Shown here: piece by piece, positions 20,206-28,536 of the stretch
How the letters are laid out: each line of letters opens with the position of its first letter
How positions within the stretch are numbered: the first letter of the stretch is position 1
Source: JAOUJD01 sp963726405
GTDB lineage: Bacteria > Pseudomonadota > Gammaproteobacteria > Burkholderiales > Burkholderiaceae_F
NCBI GenBank assembly: GCA_963726405.1
Contig: CAVSCF010000001.1
Span: 186,001 to 250,000 of the forward strand
Length of the DNA: 64,000 nt
Direction: 5' to 3'
Position numbers and translations under genes: made by a program
The notes under the pieces: generated by a model
Database searches by the model: none
What the model was told of the DNA's origin: nothing
What the model saw: only the letters and a program-made list of their open reading frames with translations

Positions 20206-21663
20206 TCAGCCTCCCGAGATCAGTCGGGCCGCCTGCTGGTACCAGGCTTCGAGGTACGGCGGGATGTACAGCCCGAGCATCAGGCTCAGGCCGAGGTGCA
20301 CGAACACCGGGATCAGCGCGGGCGGATGGGCGAGCCGTTTGACCGAGGTCTCGCCGAACACCATCGGCTGCACCTTGCCCAGCACCGCCGCGAAGGCCAC
20401 GCCGAGCGACAGCAGGAGCAGCGGCGTGGTCCACGGGTACTCGCGCATCGCGGTGGTGAGGATCAGGAACTCGCTCGCGAACACGCCGAACGGCGGCATT
20501 CCGAGGATCGCGAGCGATCCGATCATCAGACCCCAGCCCACGGCCGGCGAGACCTTGACCAGCCCCCGGATGTTCTCCATGAGCTGCGTGCCCGCTTTCT
20601 GTGCCGCGTGGCCGACGGCGAAGAAGATCGCGGACTTCACCAGCGAGTGCACCGTCATGTGAAGCAGGCCGGCGAAGCTCGCGATCGGCCCGCCCATGCC
20701 GAAGGCGAACGTGATGAGCCCCATGTGTTCGATCGACGAATACGCGAACATCCGCTTGATGTCGCGCTGGCGCGAGAGGAAGAACGCGGCGAGCACGACC
20801 GAGAGCAGGCCGAAGCCCATCATCAGGTCGCCGGCGAAGCGCGTCTCCAGCGCGCCGTCCGCCAGGACCTTGCAGCGGAGCACGGCATACAGGGCGACGT
20901 TCAGCAGGAGGCCCGACAGCACGGCCGAGATCGGCGTCGGACCCTCGGCGTGCGCGTCGGGCAGCCAGTTGTGCAGCGGAGCGAGTCCGACCTTGGTGCC
21001 GTAGCCGACCAGCAGGAAGACGAACGACAGCGCGATCACGGTGGGCTCGAGGTCGCCCTTGACCGCCACCAGGTGCGTCCAGAGCAGGCCCGCGCCCTCG
21101 ACCTGCACGACGCGTTCGGCGGCGAGGAAGAGCAGGATCGTGCCGAACAGGGCCTGCGCGATCCCGACTCCGCACAGGATGAAGTATTTCCACGCCGCCT
21201 CCAGGCTGGCCGGTGTGCGGTACACCGCGACCAGCAGCACGGTGGCGAGGGTCGCCGCTTCCATCGCGACCCACAGCAGGCCCATGTTGTTCGTCAGCAG
21301 CGCGAGCAGCATCGTGAATGAGAACAGCTGGTACATGCTGTGGAACAGGCGCATGCGCGGCCCCGTCATCTTCCCGTTGTCGCGCTCGATCCGCATGTAG
21401 GGCCGGGCGAAGAGCGCCGTCGTGAACGCGACGAAGGCCGTCAGCGCGACGAGGAAGACGTTGAGCGAGTCGACGAAGAACTGCTCCTCGAGCACCAGCA
21501 GCGGGCCGTCGGCGATGACCATCGCGGTGAGGAACGCCGAGGCGATCAGCGTCGCCAGGCTGAAGGCGATGTTCACTTCGGCCGCGCGGTGGCGGTGGCC
21601 GATCAGCCCGAGCACGCACGCCCCGAGGAAGGGAGTGCCGAGAACGAGCAGGAGCGCTTCCAT
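20206..21663 (-). CDS. hyfF: Proton-pumping membrane subunit HyfF-like
   Basis: 485 residues from the ATG at 21663, with about 13-14 membrane helices: an antiporter-like (NuoL/M/N) subunit of the membrane arm. The proton-path residues seen in this family are kept: Glu in LLWVAMEAATLATV, Lys in GTKVGLAPLHNWLPDAHAEGP, and a Lys in LARQ/KRMFAYSSIEHMG and HSLVKSAIFF. The gene begins 2 bp after hyfE and ends 2 bp before hyfG. Intact pump residues argue that the complex still moves ions. Confidence 0.92.
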   Translation of the reverse strand: MEALLLVLGTPFLGACVLGLIGHRHRAAEVNIAFSLATLIASAFLTAMVIADGPLLVLEEQFFVDSLNVFLVALTAFVAFTTALFARPYMRIERDNGKMTGPRMRLFHSMYQLFSFTMLLALLTNNMGLLWVAMEAATLATVLLVAVYRTPASLEAAWKYFILCGVGIAQALFGTILLFLAAERVVQVEGAGLLWTHLVAVKGDLEPTVIALSFVFLLVGYGTKVGLAPLHNWLPDAHAEGPTPISAVLSGLLLNVALYAVLRCKVLADGALETRFAGDLMMGFGLLSVVLAAFFLSRQRDIKRMFAYSSIEHMGLITFAFGMGGPIASFAGLLHMTVHSLVKSAIFFAVGHAAQKAGTQLMENIRGLVKVSPAVGWGLMIGSLAILGMPPFGVFASEFLILTTAMREYPWTTPLLLLSLGVAFAAVLGKVQPMVFGETSVKRLAHPPALIPVFVHLGLSLMLGLYIPPYLEAWYQQAARLISGG

Positions 21664-21665
21664 CC

Positions 21666-22325
21666 TCAGTCTTCCTTCAGTCGCTCGAGCTTGCGGATGT
21701 CGAGGCTGTCGAACTGCTCGCGGATCTGGAACATGAAGACGCCCAGGATGACCATGCCGATCAGCACGTCGAGCGCGATGCCGAGCTCCACGACCATCGG
21801 CATGCCGTAGGTCGCGCTGGTGGCGGCGAAGAACAGTGCGTTCTCCATCGCCAGGAAGCCGATCACCTGCGCGATCGCCTTCGTCCGCGTGATCATCATC
21901 AGGAACGAGAGCAGCACGCACGCGAGCGCGATGCCGAGCGTCCCGCGGGCCACCGACGCCGACAGGTTCGAGATCGGCGCCGCGAGGTTGAAGGCGAAGA
22001 TGACGAGCACGATGCCGAGCAGCATCGTGGTCGGTATGTTGAGCAGCGACTCGACGTCCCACCGCACGTTCAGCCGCCTGAGCAGCCGATGGAGCAGCCA
22101 GGGAATGACCAGCACCTTCAGCGCGAAGGTGAGGGCTGCGGAGTAGTACAGGTGAGGCTGCTCCGTGAAGTACGCCATGATCGAGGTGGACGCGACCAGC
22201 GTCATCCCCTGCAGCGTGAACAGGTGGATCAGCGACAGGACCCGGCGCTGCGCCAGCAGGGCGAACGACAGCAGCAGCAGGAGTGCGGCGAACAGGTTGA
22301 TGAGCTGGGACACCAGTGCCGGCAT
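21666..22325 (-). CDS. hyfE: Membrane subunit HyfE-like
   Basis: 219 residues, about six to seven membrane helices. The second half (IAQVIGFLAMENALFFAATSATYGMPMVVELGIALDVLIGMVILG) resembles NuoK, as in hydrogenase-4 component E, with the conserved Glu in the MEN and VELG segments that lie on the proton path. The C-terminus FDSLDIRKLERLKED is cytoplasmic and also typical of HyfE. Six bases separate it from the hyfC stop. Confidence 0.9.
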   Translation of the reverse strand: MPALVSQLINLFAALLLLLSFALLAQRRVLSLIHLFTLQGMTLVASTSIMAYFTEQPHLYYSAALTFALKVLVIPWLLHRLLRRLNVRWDVESLLNIPTTMLLGIVLVIFAFNLAAPISNLSASVARGTLGIALACVLLSFLMMITRTKAIAQVIGFLAMENALFFAATSATYGMPMVVELGIALDVLIGMVILGVFMFQIREQFDSLDIRKLERLKED

Positions 22326-22331
22326 GTCCGC

Positions 22332-23279
22332 CTACGCCCCGAGCAGGAAGTGCACGAGGATGCCGATGACGGCGAGCAGGAACGCGCCGGCGAGGAATTC
22401 GGGCACCCGGAAGATCCGCATCTTGGCCGACAGCGTCTCGATCAGCGCCAGCCCGGCGCCGCCGACGGCGAGCTTCAGGGCCAGCGCCGGGGCGGCCAGC
22501 AGCAGTCCGACCGGGTCGTGCACCTGGGCGATGCCCCAGGGAAAGAACAGCGCCAGGCCGATCGACGAATACGCGAACAGCTTGAGACTCGCCGCCCACT
22601 CCATCAACGCGAGGTGACGTCCCGAGTACTCGAGCAGCATCGCCTCGTGGATCATCGTGAGTTCGAGGTGGGTCGCCGGATTGTCGACCGGCACCCGGGC
22701 GTTCTCCGCGAGCGACACCATTGCGAAGGCGACGCCGGCGAAGGCGAGGCTGGGCACGATCGCAAACTCGCGGCCGGCAGTCGTCTCGACGATGCTCGCG
22801 AGCGAGGTGGACTGCGTCATGAAGGCCGCCGTGAACAGCACCATCAGCAGCGCCGGTTCGGCGAGGAAGCCCACCAGCATCTCGCGGCGTGCGCCGAGCG
22901 TGCCGAAGGCGGTGCCGATGTCCATCGCGGCGAGCGACATGAAGACGCGGGCCACGGCGAACAGGCCCACCAGCGCGATCGCGTCCGCCGCCGGTGCCAG
23001 CGGAAGGTCCGTCGACAGGCTCGGCACGATGCCGCACGCGAGCACCATCACCCCGAACACGATGTAGGGCGCCATCCGGAACAGCGGACTGGCGCTGTCG
23101 GCGATCACCGAGTCCTTGTGGAACAGCTTGTGCAGCGTGCGGTACGGCAGCAGCAGCGGCGGTGCGCTGCGGTTCTGGAGCCACGCCCGGCACTGGTTGA
23201 TCCAGCCCGTGAGCAGCGGCGCCCCCAGCACGGCGATCAGCAGCGCGAGCAGTTGCGCGACGACGCTGTAAACGGTCAT
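22332..23279 (-). CDS. hyfC: Membrane subunit HyfC-like (NuoH-like)
   Basis: 315 residues from the ATG at 23279, overlapping the hyfB stop by 4 bases. About eight membrane helices. It anchors the soluble arm in complex I and group-4 hydrogenases. Conserved NuoH-type features include LLLPYRTLHKLFHKD, ARREMLVGFLAEPALLM, and ENARVPVDNPATHLELTMIHEAMLLEYSG, the Glu-rich loop next to the quinone/energy-coupling site. A much longer open frame overlaps upstream but is an artefact of high GC. Confidence 0.93.
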   Translation of the reverse strand: MTVYSVVAQLLALLIAVLGAPLLTGWINQCRAWLQNRSAPPLLLPYRTLHKLFHKDSVIADSASPLFRMAPYIVFGVMVLACGIVPSLSTDLPLAPAADAIALVGLFAVARVFMSLAAMDIGTAFGTLGARREMLVGFLAEPALLMVLFTAAFMTQSTSLASIVETTAGREFAIVPSLAFAGVAFAMVSLAENARVPVDNPATHLELTMIHEAMLLEYSGRHLALMEWAASLKLFAYSSIGLALFFPWGIAQVHDPVGLLLAAPALALKLAVGGAGLALIETLSAKMRIFRVPEFLAGAFLLAVIGILVHFLLGA

Positions 23280-25294
23280 CGGAACACCAGCAGCAGCATC
23301 ACGATCAGCGTCACGAAGCTGTACGTGAGATAAGTGCCGATGCGTCCCTGCTGGAGCAGGCCGACGAGGCGCGACACGCTCTCGACCGCGCGCGCAACCG
23401 GCACGTACACCCAGTGCCAGAAATGGTCGGTGGCGGACAGGCGGTACACCGGATGCCGGTCGAACGGACTCGGCAGGTGGCGATCGATGCGGAAGAAGGG
23501 CTCGAACACCTGGCGGATCGGCTGGCCGAAGCCCTCGGCGGTGTCCTGCATCCGCGGGTTGAGCAGCGGGAAACCGCAGTCCCAGGGCGGCGCCCGGCGA
23601 ACGCGCCCGTGGTAGAGGCGCCGCACCATCACGAAGGCCAGCGCGCAGGCGGCCGCCACCAGCAGCAGGAACAGTAACGGGCTGTAGCTCGAACGCTCGG
23701 CTGCCACCGGGGCCAGCATCAGCCAGCCGTTCGCGGCGACCTGCCGGCCCACGCCGTCGCCCACGAGGACGCGGGTCACGGGATCGATCAACGCAATGAC
23801 CGTCGCGGGAAACAGGCCGAGCAGCACGCAACCGGCGGCGAGCCAGACGAGGCCCGCGCGCTCGATGCGTGCGGCGTCGTGCGAGCGCGCGAGCGCCGGT
23901 TCGCGCGGCTGCCCGAGGAAGATCACGCCGAAGAACTTCACCATCACGTAGCCGCCGAGCGCGGCCACCAGCGCGACGCCCGCGGCCACCACGGGCAGCA
24001 GCATGTTCACGAACGTGCTTGGAAGGCCGAGCGTGAAGAGGAAGCTCTGCAGCAGCAGCCACTCGGAGACGAAGCCGTTCAGCGGGGGCAGCCCGGCCGC
24101 GGCGAGCGCGCCCGCCAGCGCGAGCCAGCCTACCCAGGGCATGGTGCGAAGCAGTCCGCCGAGCTTTCCGAGGTTGCGCTCTCCCGTCGAGTGCAGCACG
24201 GCCCCGGTGCAAAGGAACAGCAGGCTCTTGAAGAACGCATGATTCAGCGCGTGGTAAAGGACGGCCGTGAGCGCGAGCGCGGCGAGCGCGGACATGCCGT
24301 ATCCGACGAACAGCAGCGCGAGTCCGATGCCGACCAGCAGCAGCCCGATGTTCTCGATGGACGAGTAGGCGAGCAGGCGCTTCATGTCGGTCTGCACCGC
24401 GCTGAACACGACGCCGAAAAGCGCCGTCGACATGCCGAGCACGATCGCAAGGACGCCCCACCACCAGAGTTGCGTCTGCAGGACCTCGAAGCCCACGCGC
24501 AGCAGGCCGTAGATGGCGGTCTTCAGCATCACGCCGCTCATCAGCGCCGACACCGGTGACGGCGCGGCGGGGTGCGCCTCGGGCAGCCAGATGTGCAGCG
24601 GGAGCATGCCCGCCTTGGCGCCGAAACCGAAGAGCGCGAGCAGGAAGGCTGTCGACGCCCAGAACGGCGACAGTTGCTGGGCGCGCATGTTGGCGAAGGT
24701 GTAGTCGCCGGTGTTCGCCTGCAGCACGCCGAAGGCGAGCAGGATGCCGAGCGCGCCGATGTGCGCGATCAGCAGGTAAAGGTAGCCCGCCCGGCGGATC
24801 GCGGGAATCATGTGGTTCGCCGTCACGAGGAAGAAGGACGACAGCGCCATCAGTTCCCACATCACCATGAAGACGTAGGCGTCGTCGGCGACCATCACCA
24901 TCGCCATGCTGGCGACGAACAGGTGGTAGAGCAGGCACAGCAGCCCGGGCGGCGTGCCTTCGCCCTTCCTGAAGTAGCCCGAGGCGAACAGCGCGATCCC
25001 CGCGCCGGCGCTGCCGAGCAGCAGCAGGAAGAACGCGGACAGTGCATCGAGCCGCAGGTGGAAGGGCAGGCCCGGAAGCCCGATCGGCAGGACCGCGACC
25101 TGCGGCACCGCGAACAGGCCCGCGCCCGCCACGCCGGCGAGCAGCAGGCTCACCAGCGCTCCGAGCGGAAACAGCACGCGCGCCACGAGGAAGAAGCTCG
25201 CCGGGCGGACCATCCCCGCCGCACCGATGAGGATCCAGAGCCCCACGGCGATCAGGACGCCGTCGATGGGCAGGAGTTGCGCGAGGCCGGTCAC
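23276..25294 (-). CDS. hyfB: Proton-pumping membrane subunit HyfB-like
   Basis: 672 residues, the usual HyfB length, with about 16 membrane helices. Antiporter-type domain: Glu in FMVMWELMALSSFFLV, Lys in FGFGAKAGMLPLHIWLPEAHP, GVMLKTAIYGLLR, and KRLLAYSSIENIG. The C-terminal extension with PPWDCGF (about residue 570) is the HyfB/HycC signature. First structural gene of the operon, transcribed leftward through hyfC-E-F-G-I with overlaps or gaps under 10 bases. No hyfA or hyfH ferredoxin-like gene is present. Confidence 0.93.
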   Translation of the reverse strand: MTGLAQLLPIDGVLIAVGLWILIGAAGMVRPASFFLVARVLFPLGALVSLLLAGVAGAGLFAVPQVAVLPIGLPGLPFHLRLDALSAFFLLLLGSAGAGIALFASGYFRKGEGTPPGLLCLLYHLFVASMAMVMVADDAYVFMVMWELMALSSFFLVTANHMIPAIRRAGYLYLLIAHIGALGILLAFGVLQANTGDYTFANMRAQQLSPFWASTAFLLALFGFGAKAGMLPLHIWLPEAHPAAPSPVSALMSGVMLKTAIYGLLRVGFEVLQTQLWWWGVLAIVLGMSTALFGVVFSAVQTDMKRLLAYSSIENIGLLLVGIGLALLFVGYGMSALAALALTAVLYHALNHAFFKSLLFLCTGAVLHSTGERNLGKLGGLLRTMPWVGWLALAGALAAAGLPPLNGFVSEWLLLQSFLFTLGLPSTFVNMLLPVVAAGVALVAALGGYVMVKFFGVIFLGQPREPALARSHDAARIERAGLVWLAAGCVLLGLFPATVIALIDPVTRVLVGDGVGRQVAANGWLMLAPVAAERSSYSPLLFLLLVAAACALAFVMVRRLYHGRVRRAPPWDCGFPLLNPRMQDTAEGFGQPIRQVFEPFFRIDRHLPSPFDRHPVYRLSATDHFWHWVYVPVARAVESVSRLVGLLQQGRIGTYLTYSFVTLIVMLLLVFR

Positions 25295-25309
25295 CGTCGC
25301 CGCCGAAGG

Positions 25310-25522
25310 TCAGCGCCGCGTCGGCTTGCGCGACGCAGCGAGGAGCCAGGCAGGAAGAGAGCGGTTTCCGGCGTGCTCGATGATGTATTCGCGGATCAGC
25401 TGCCGCACGACCTGCGACGAGGTCAGGTCCTGCGCAGCACAGATCTCCTCGAACAGGGCCTTCTTGCGAGGGTCGAGCAGCAGCGTCAGGCGTGCTGTCT
25501 TGGTTTCTGTCTTGGTGGCCAT
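25310..25522 (-). CDS. Ribbon-helix-helix (CopG/Arc-type) regulator
   Basis: 70 residues from the ATG at 25522; an in-frame ATG at 25552 falls inside the repeat array and is less likely. TARLTLLLD gives the DNA-contacting beta strand, PRKKALFEEICAAQDLT helix A, and SSQVVRQLIREYIIEH helix B. The C-terminal tail is basic (SRKPTRR). It lies 16 bp upstream of hyfB in the same direction, so it probably autoregulates the operon through the four 11-bp repeats just upstream of it. Confidence 0.75.
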   Translation of the reverse strand: MATKTETKTARLTLLLDPRKKALFEEICAAQDLTSSQVVRQLIREYIIEHAGNRSLPAWLLAASRKPTRR

Positions 25523-25549
25523 TGCGCAGCCCGCGGATCGCGACGACTG

Positions 25550-25593
25550 CATATGTTAATCATATGTGAATCAAACGTAAATCACATGTGCGG
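25550..25593. repeat. Four tandem 11-bp repeats, probable operator array
   Basis: Four consecutive 11-base units: CATATGTTAAT (25550), CATATGTGAAT (25561), CAAACGTAAAT (25572) and CACATGTGCGG (25583). They share CAnAnGT at a spacing of one helical turn. The stretch is strikingly AT-rich for this DNA. It sits in the divergent region between the RHH gene and the cytochrome gene. RHH repressors commonly bind such phased repeats, so this is the likely operator; binding is inferred. Confidence 0.6.
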
Positions 25594-25612
25594 ACGACCG
25601 CGTGTGCGGCGG

Positions 25613-25626
25613 TTGACGCGCGTCAA
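25613..25626. promoter_or_regulatory. FNR/DNR-type palindrome
   Basis: TTGACGCGCGTCAA is a perfect 14-base palindrome of the form TTGAC-N4-GTCAA, close to the FNR/DNR/ANR consensus TTGAT-N4-ATCAA. It lies 68 bp upstream of the cytochrome c gene at 25694 and about 90 bp upstream of the RHH start. It suggests control by oxygen or nitric oxide, but no such regulator is in the window. Confidence 0.5.
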
Positions 25627-25693
25627 GCGGGCACGTTGGTGGCGGCCCTAACGTCGGCCTCGAACGACTGCGTAGAACAACGGGAGACGCACG

Positions 25694-26158
25694 ATGCAAA
25701 GAACTGCCCTGACGATGCTGGCTTTTGCGATGTTTTCGGCGCCGGCCGCCGCCGCCGACCCCACCTGGCAGAAGGACGTCGGGCCGCTGATCGCGGCGAA
25801 GTGCGGCGCCTGCCATGGCGCGAGCGCTCCGGAGTACAACGACTGGATGCAACTGGGCGACGAGAAGCGGTCCAAGGTCGGGCCGCGCATGGATACCTAT
25901 CCGCACTTCATGTCGTACGTCGTGTGGCCCGCCAGCGGCGCGATGATGCGCAGGCTGGACGACGGCAAGGCGGCGGGCGGCAAGCCGGGCAACATGTACA
26001 TGTTCCTCGGCGCGAACGACGAGGAGCGGGCGAAGAACCTCGCCACCATCAAGGCCTGGCTCGGCGACGGCGCGTGGAACATGAACCGGTTCAAGGCGCG
26101 GGGCGACGTCCCGGGCATCACCAAGGAACAGCTCGAGAGCGTCAAGGCCAAGTACTGA
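25694..26158 (+). CDS. Periplasmic monoheme c-type cytochrome
   Basis: 154 residues: signal peptide cleaved after AAAA (about residue 20), then one heme-attachment motif CGACH (residues 37-41). Several Met residues (MGANDE-type loop GNMYMFLGANDEERAKNLATIKAWLGDGAWNMNRF) could give the sixth ligand. Small electron carrier of the periplasm; it is not a named family I can identify. It is divergent from the RHH-hyf operon and shares its control region, so a joint role or joint regulation is possible. Confidence 0.82.
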   Translation: MQRTALTMLAFAMFSAPAAAADPTWQKDVGPLIAAKCGACHGASAPEYNDWMQLGDEKRSKVGPRMDTYPHFMSYVVWPASGAMMRRLDDGKAAGGKPGNMYMFLGANDEERAKNLATIKAWLGDGAWNMNRFKARGDVPGITKEQLESVKAKY

Positions 26159-26242
26159 GCCGTACCCGGGCGTGGCGCCGGCCGCGGTTCGGGCGCACCG
26201 CGGCGTCCCGCCGGCCACCGCCGCGGCAGCGGCGGCCGCCGG

Positions 26243-28282
26243 TTACTTCACCCGCATGCCCGGCTGCGCGCCGGAGTCGGGATCGAGCACGTAGATCCCG
26301 GGCTGCCTGGTCTCGTCGGCGTGGCTGGCGGCGAGCACCATGCCTTCGCTGACGCCGAACTTCATCTTGCGCGGCGCCAGATTCGCGACCAGCACGGTCA
26401 ATCGCCCGACGAGGTCCTGTGGCGCATAGGCCGACTTGATGCCGGAGAAGACGGTGCGATGCCGGCCCTCGCCGGCGTCCAGCGTCAGCTTGAGCAGCTT
26501 GTCGCTGCCTTCGACCTGGCTGGCATCCACGATCTTCGCGACCCGCAGGTCGATCTTCGCGAAGTCGTCGATCGTGATGGTGTCGGCGATCGCGCTGCCG
26601 CCGGGCAACGGCTTCGCCTCGTCCGCCGGCGCCGGCGGCTCGAACAGCGCATCAAGCTGCCTGCCTTCGACCCGGGTCATCAGGTGCGAGTAGGCGCCGA
26701 CGCGGCGGGGAAGGTCCTCGGCGTCGCTCCACGTGAAATCCCGGTCGAGGCCGAAAAGTTCACGGGCAACCCGGCTCGCGGTCCGCGGCAGGACCGGCGC
26801 CAGGCACACCGACAACAGCTTGAAGCCGTGCAGCGCGCGCGAGCAGACGTCCTGCAGTTCGTCGCGCCGGGCCGGATCCTTCGCCAGCAGCCACGGCTGC
26901 GCCGCATCGAAATCCTGGTTGATGCGGTCGGCCATCGTCATCACTTCGCGGATCGCCTTGCCGTACTCGCGCGCTTCGAGGAGTTCGGCCACCTGCTGCG
27001 CCGCCGCCCGGGCGGCGCCCGCCAGCGCACCATCGCCGGCGAACTTCAGTTCGCCCCCGAAGTGCTTGCCGATGAAGCTCGATGCGCGGCTGGCGATGTT
27101 GACGTACTTGCCGACGAGGTCGCTGTTGACCCGCTGCAGGAAGTCGTCCGGGTTGAAGTCGATGTCCTCGACCCGCGCGTTGAGCTTGGCCGCGATGTAG
27201 TAGCGCAGCCACTCGGCGTTCATGCCGAGCTCGAGGTACTTGAGGGGGTCGATGCCGGTGCCGCGGCTCTTGCTCATCTTCTCGCCGCTGACCGTGATGA
27301 AGCCGTGCACATAGACGTTGTTCGGCACCTTGTACGGCGTGCCGGCGAACTTCAGCATCGCCGGCCAGAACAGCGTGTGGAAGTAGATGATGTCCTTGCC
27401 GATGAAGTGGACCTGCTCGGTGCCGGGGTCCTTCAGGAAGGCTTCGAAGTCGATGCCGGCCCGCGCGCAGTAGGCCTTGAAGCTCGCGAGATAACCGATC
27501 GGCGCATCCAGCCACACATAGAAGTACTTGCCGGGCGCATCCGGGATCGGGATGCCGAAGTAGGGCGCATCGCGGGAAATGTCCCAGTCGCCGAGTGCCT
27601 TGTCGGCATCGCCCGTGAGCCATTCGCGCGCCTTGTTCGCCACTTCGGACTGCAGCCGGCCGTCCTGGGTCCAGCCGCGCAGGAACTCCACGCAGCGCGG
27701 ATCGGACAGCTTGAAGAAGTAGTGGTCCGACGTGCGCAGTTCCGGCGCGGCGCCGGACAGCACCGAATACGGGTTCTTCAAGTCCGTTGGCGAATACACC
27801 GAACTGCACACCTCGCACGCGTCGCCGTACTGGTCCTTCGCGCCGCACTTCGGGCACTCGCCCTTGATGTAGCGATCCGGGAGGAACATGCCTTTGACCG
27901 GGTCGAAGAACTGCTCGACCGGTTTCGAGTACGTCAGCCCGGCGGCCTTCAGCTTGCGGTAGATGTCCTGGGACAGTTCGGTGTTTTCCGGCGAGTCGGT
28001 GGAGTGCCAGTGATCGAAGCGGATCAGGAAACCGTCCAGGTACTTCTGCCGGCCGGCGGCGATCGCGGCGACGAACGCCTGCGGCGTCTTCCCGGCCTTC
28101 TCGGCGGCGATCATGATCGGCGCCCCGTGGGCATCGTCGGCGCCGACGAAATGCACTTCGTGGCCCTGCATGCGCTGGTGCCGCACCCAGATGTCGGCCT
28201 GGATGTACTCCATGATGTGGCCGATGTGGAAGGCGCCGTTGGCGTACGGCAGGGCAGTCGTGACGAACAGTCTTCGTGTCAT
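26243..28282 (-). CDS. metG: Methionine-tRNA ligase
   Basis: Charges tRNA-Met. 679 residues from the ATG at 28282 (14 in-frame codons upstream are not conserved). Class I features: [24 protein letters not shown] (HIGH), a zinc-binding domain with [21 protein letters not shown] (four Cys), KMSKSRG as the KMSKS loop, an anticodon-binding helical domain and a C-terminal tRNA-binding EMAP domain ([27 protein letters not shown]), which makes the enzyme dimeric. Divergent from apbC. Confidence 0.98.
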   Translation of the reverse strand: MTRRLFVTTALPYANGAFHIGHIMEYIQADIWVRHQRMQGHEVHFVGADDAHGAPIMIAAEKAGKTPQAFVAAIAAGRQKYLDGFLIRFDHWHSTDSPENTELSQDIYRKLKAAGLTYSKPVEQFFDPVKGMFLPDRYIKGECPKCGAKDQYGDACEVCSSVYSPTDLKNPYSVLSGAAPELRTSDHYFFKLSDPRCVEFLRGWTQDGRLQSEVANKAREWLTGDADKALGDWDISRDAPYFGIPIPDAPGKYFYVWLDAPIGYLASFKAYCARAGIDFEAFLKDPGTEQVHFIGKDIIYFHTLFWPAMLKFAGTPYKVPNNVYVHGFITVSGEKMSKSRGTGIDPLKYLELGMNAEWLRYYIAAKLNARVEDIDFNPDDFLQRVNSDLVGKYVNIASRASSFIGKHFGGELKFAGDGALAGAARAAAQQVAELLEAREYGKAIREVMTMADRINQDFDAAQPWLLAKDPARRDELQDVCSRALHGFKLLSVCLAPVLPRTASRVARELFGLDRDFTWSDAEDLPRRVGAYSHLMTRVEGRQLDALFEPPAPADEAKPLPGGSAIADTITIDDFAKIDLRVAKIVDASQVEGSDKLLKLTLDAGEGRHRTVFSGIKSAYAPQDLVGRLTVLVANLAPRKMKFGVSEGMVLAASHADETRQPGIYVLDPDSGAQPGMRVK

Positions 28283-28536
28283 GGTCTTCGTGTTCCCGGT
28301 GTGGCTTCGATGCGCTCTCGGCATGGCCGCCGGACGCGGCCATGGCTCCCGGGCGTCACATTCGGGCGAGTGTGCGACGGCCGGCGAGCAGGCGGCGAAA
28401 GGCCGGCGATGCGGAGCGGGAAACGGACAGGGTGGACATAGGGTCGATCGCTAGAGGGACATTCTATCAACCGAGGTGCGCTCGATTAGACTCACGGGCT
28501 CACTGATCGCAGCATCGAGACCCGCAGGCAGCCACC

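Noticed and set aside
20206..23193. 995-codon frame spanning hyfC, hyfE and hyfF
   Set aside because: Only its last 485 codons are hyfF; the rest is out-of-frame Arg/Pro-rich translation of hyfC and hyfE.
18149..25294. Calling this operon a functional formate hydrogenlyase / hydrogenase 4
   Set aside because: All four [NiFe] ligand cysteines are absent from the large subunit and no ferredoxin subunit or formate dehydrogenase gene is seen.
25550..25593. Tandem repeats as plasmid iterons or replication origin
   Set aside because: Only four short units, no Rep gene, and an adjacent RHH gene makes an operator far more likely.
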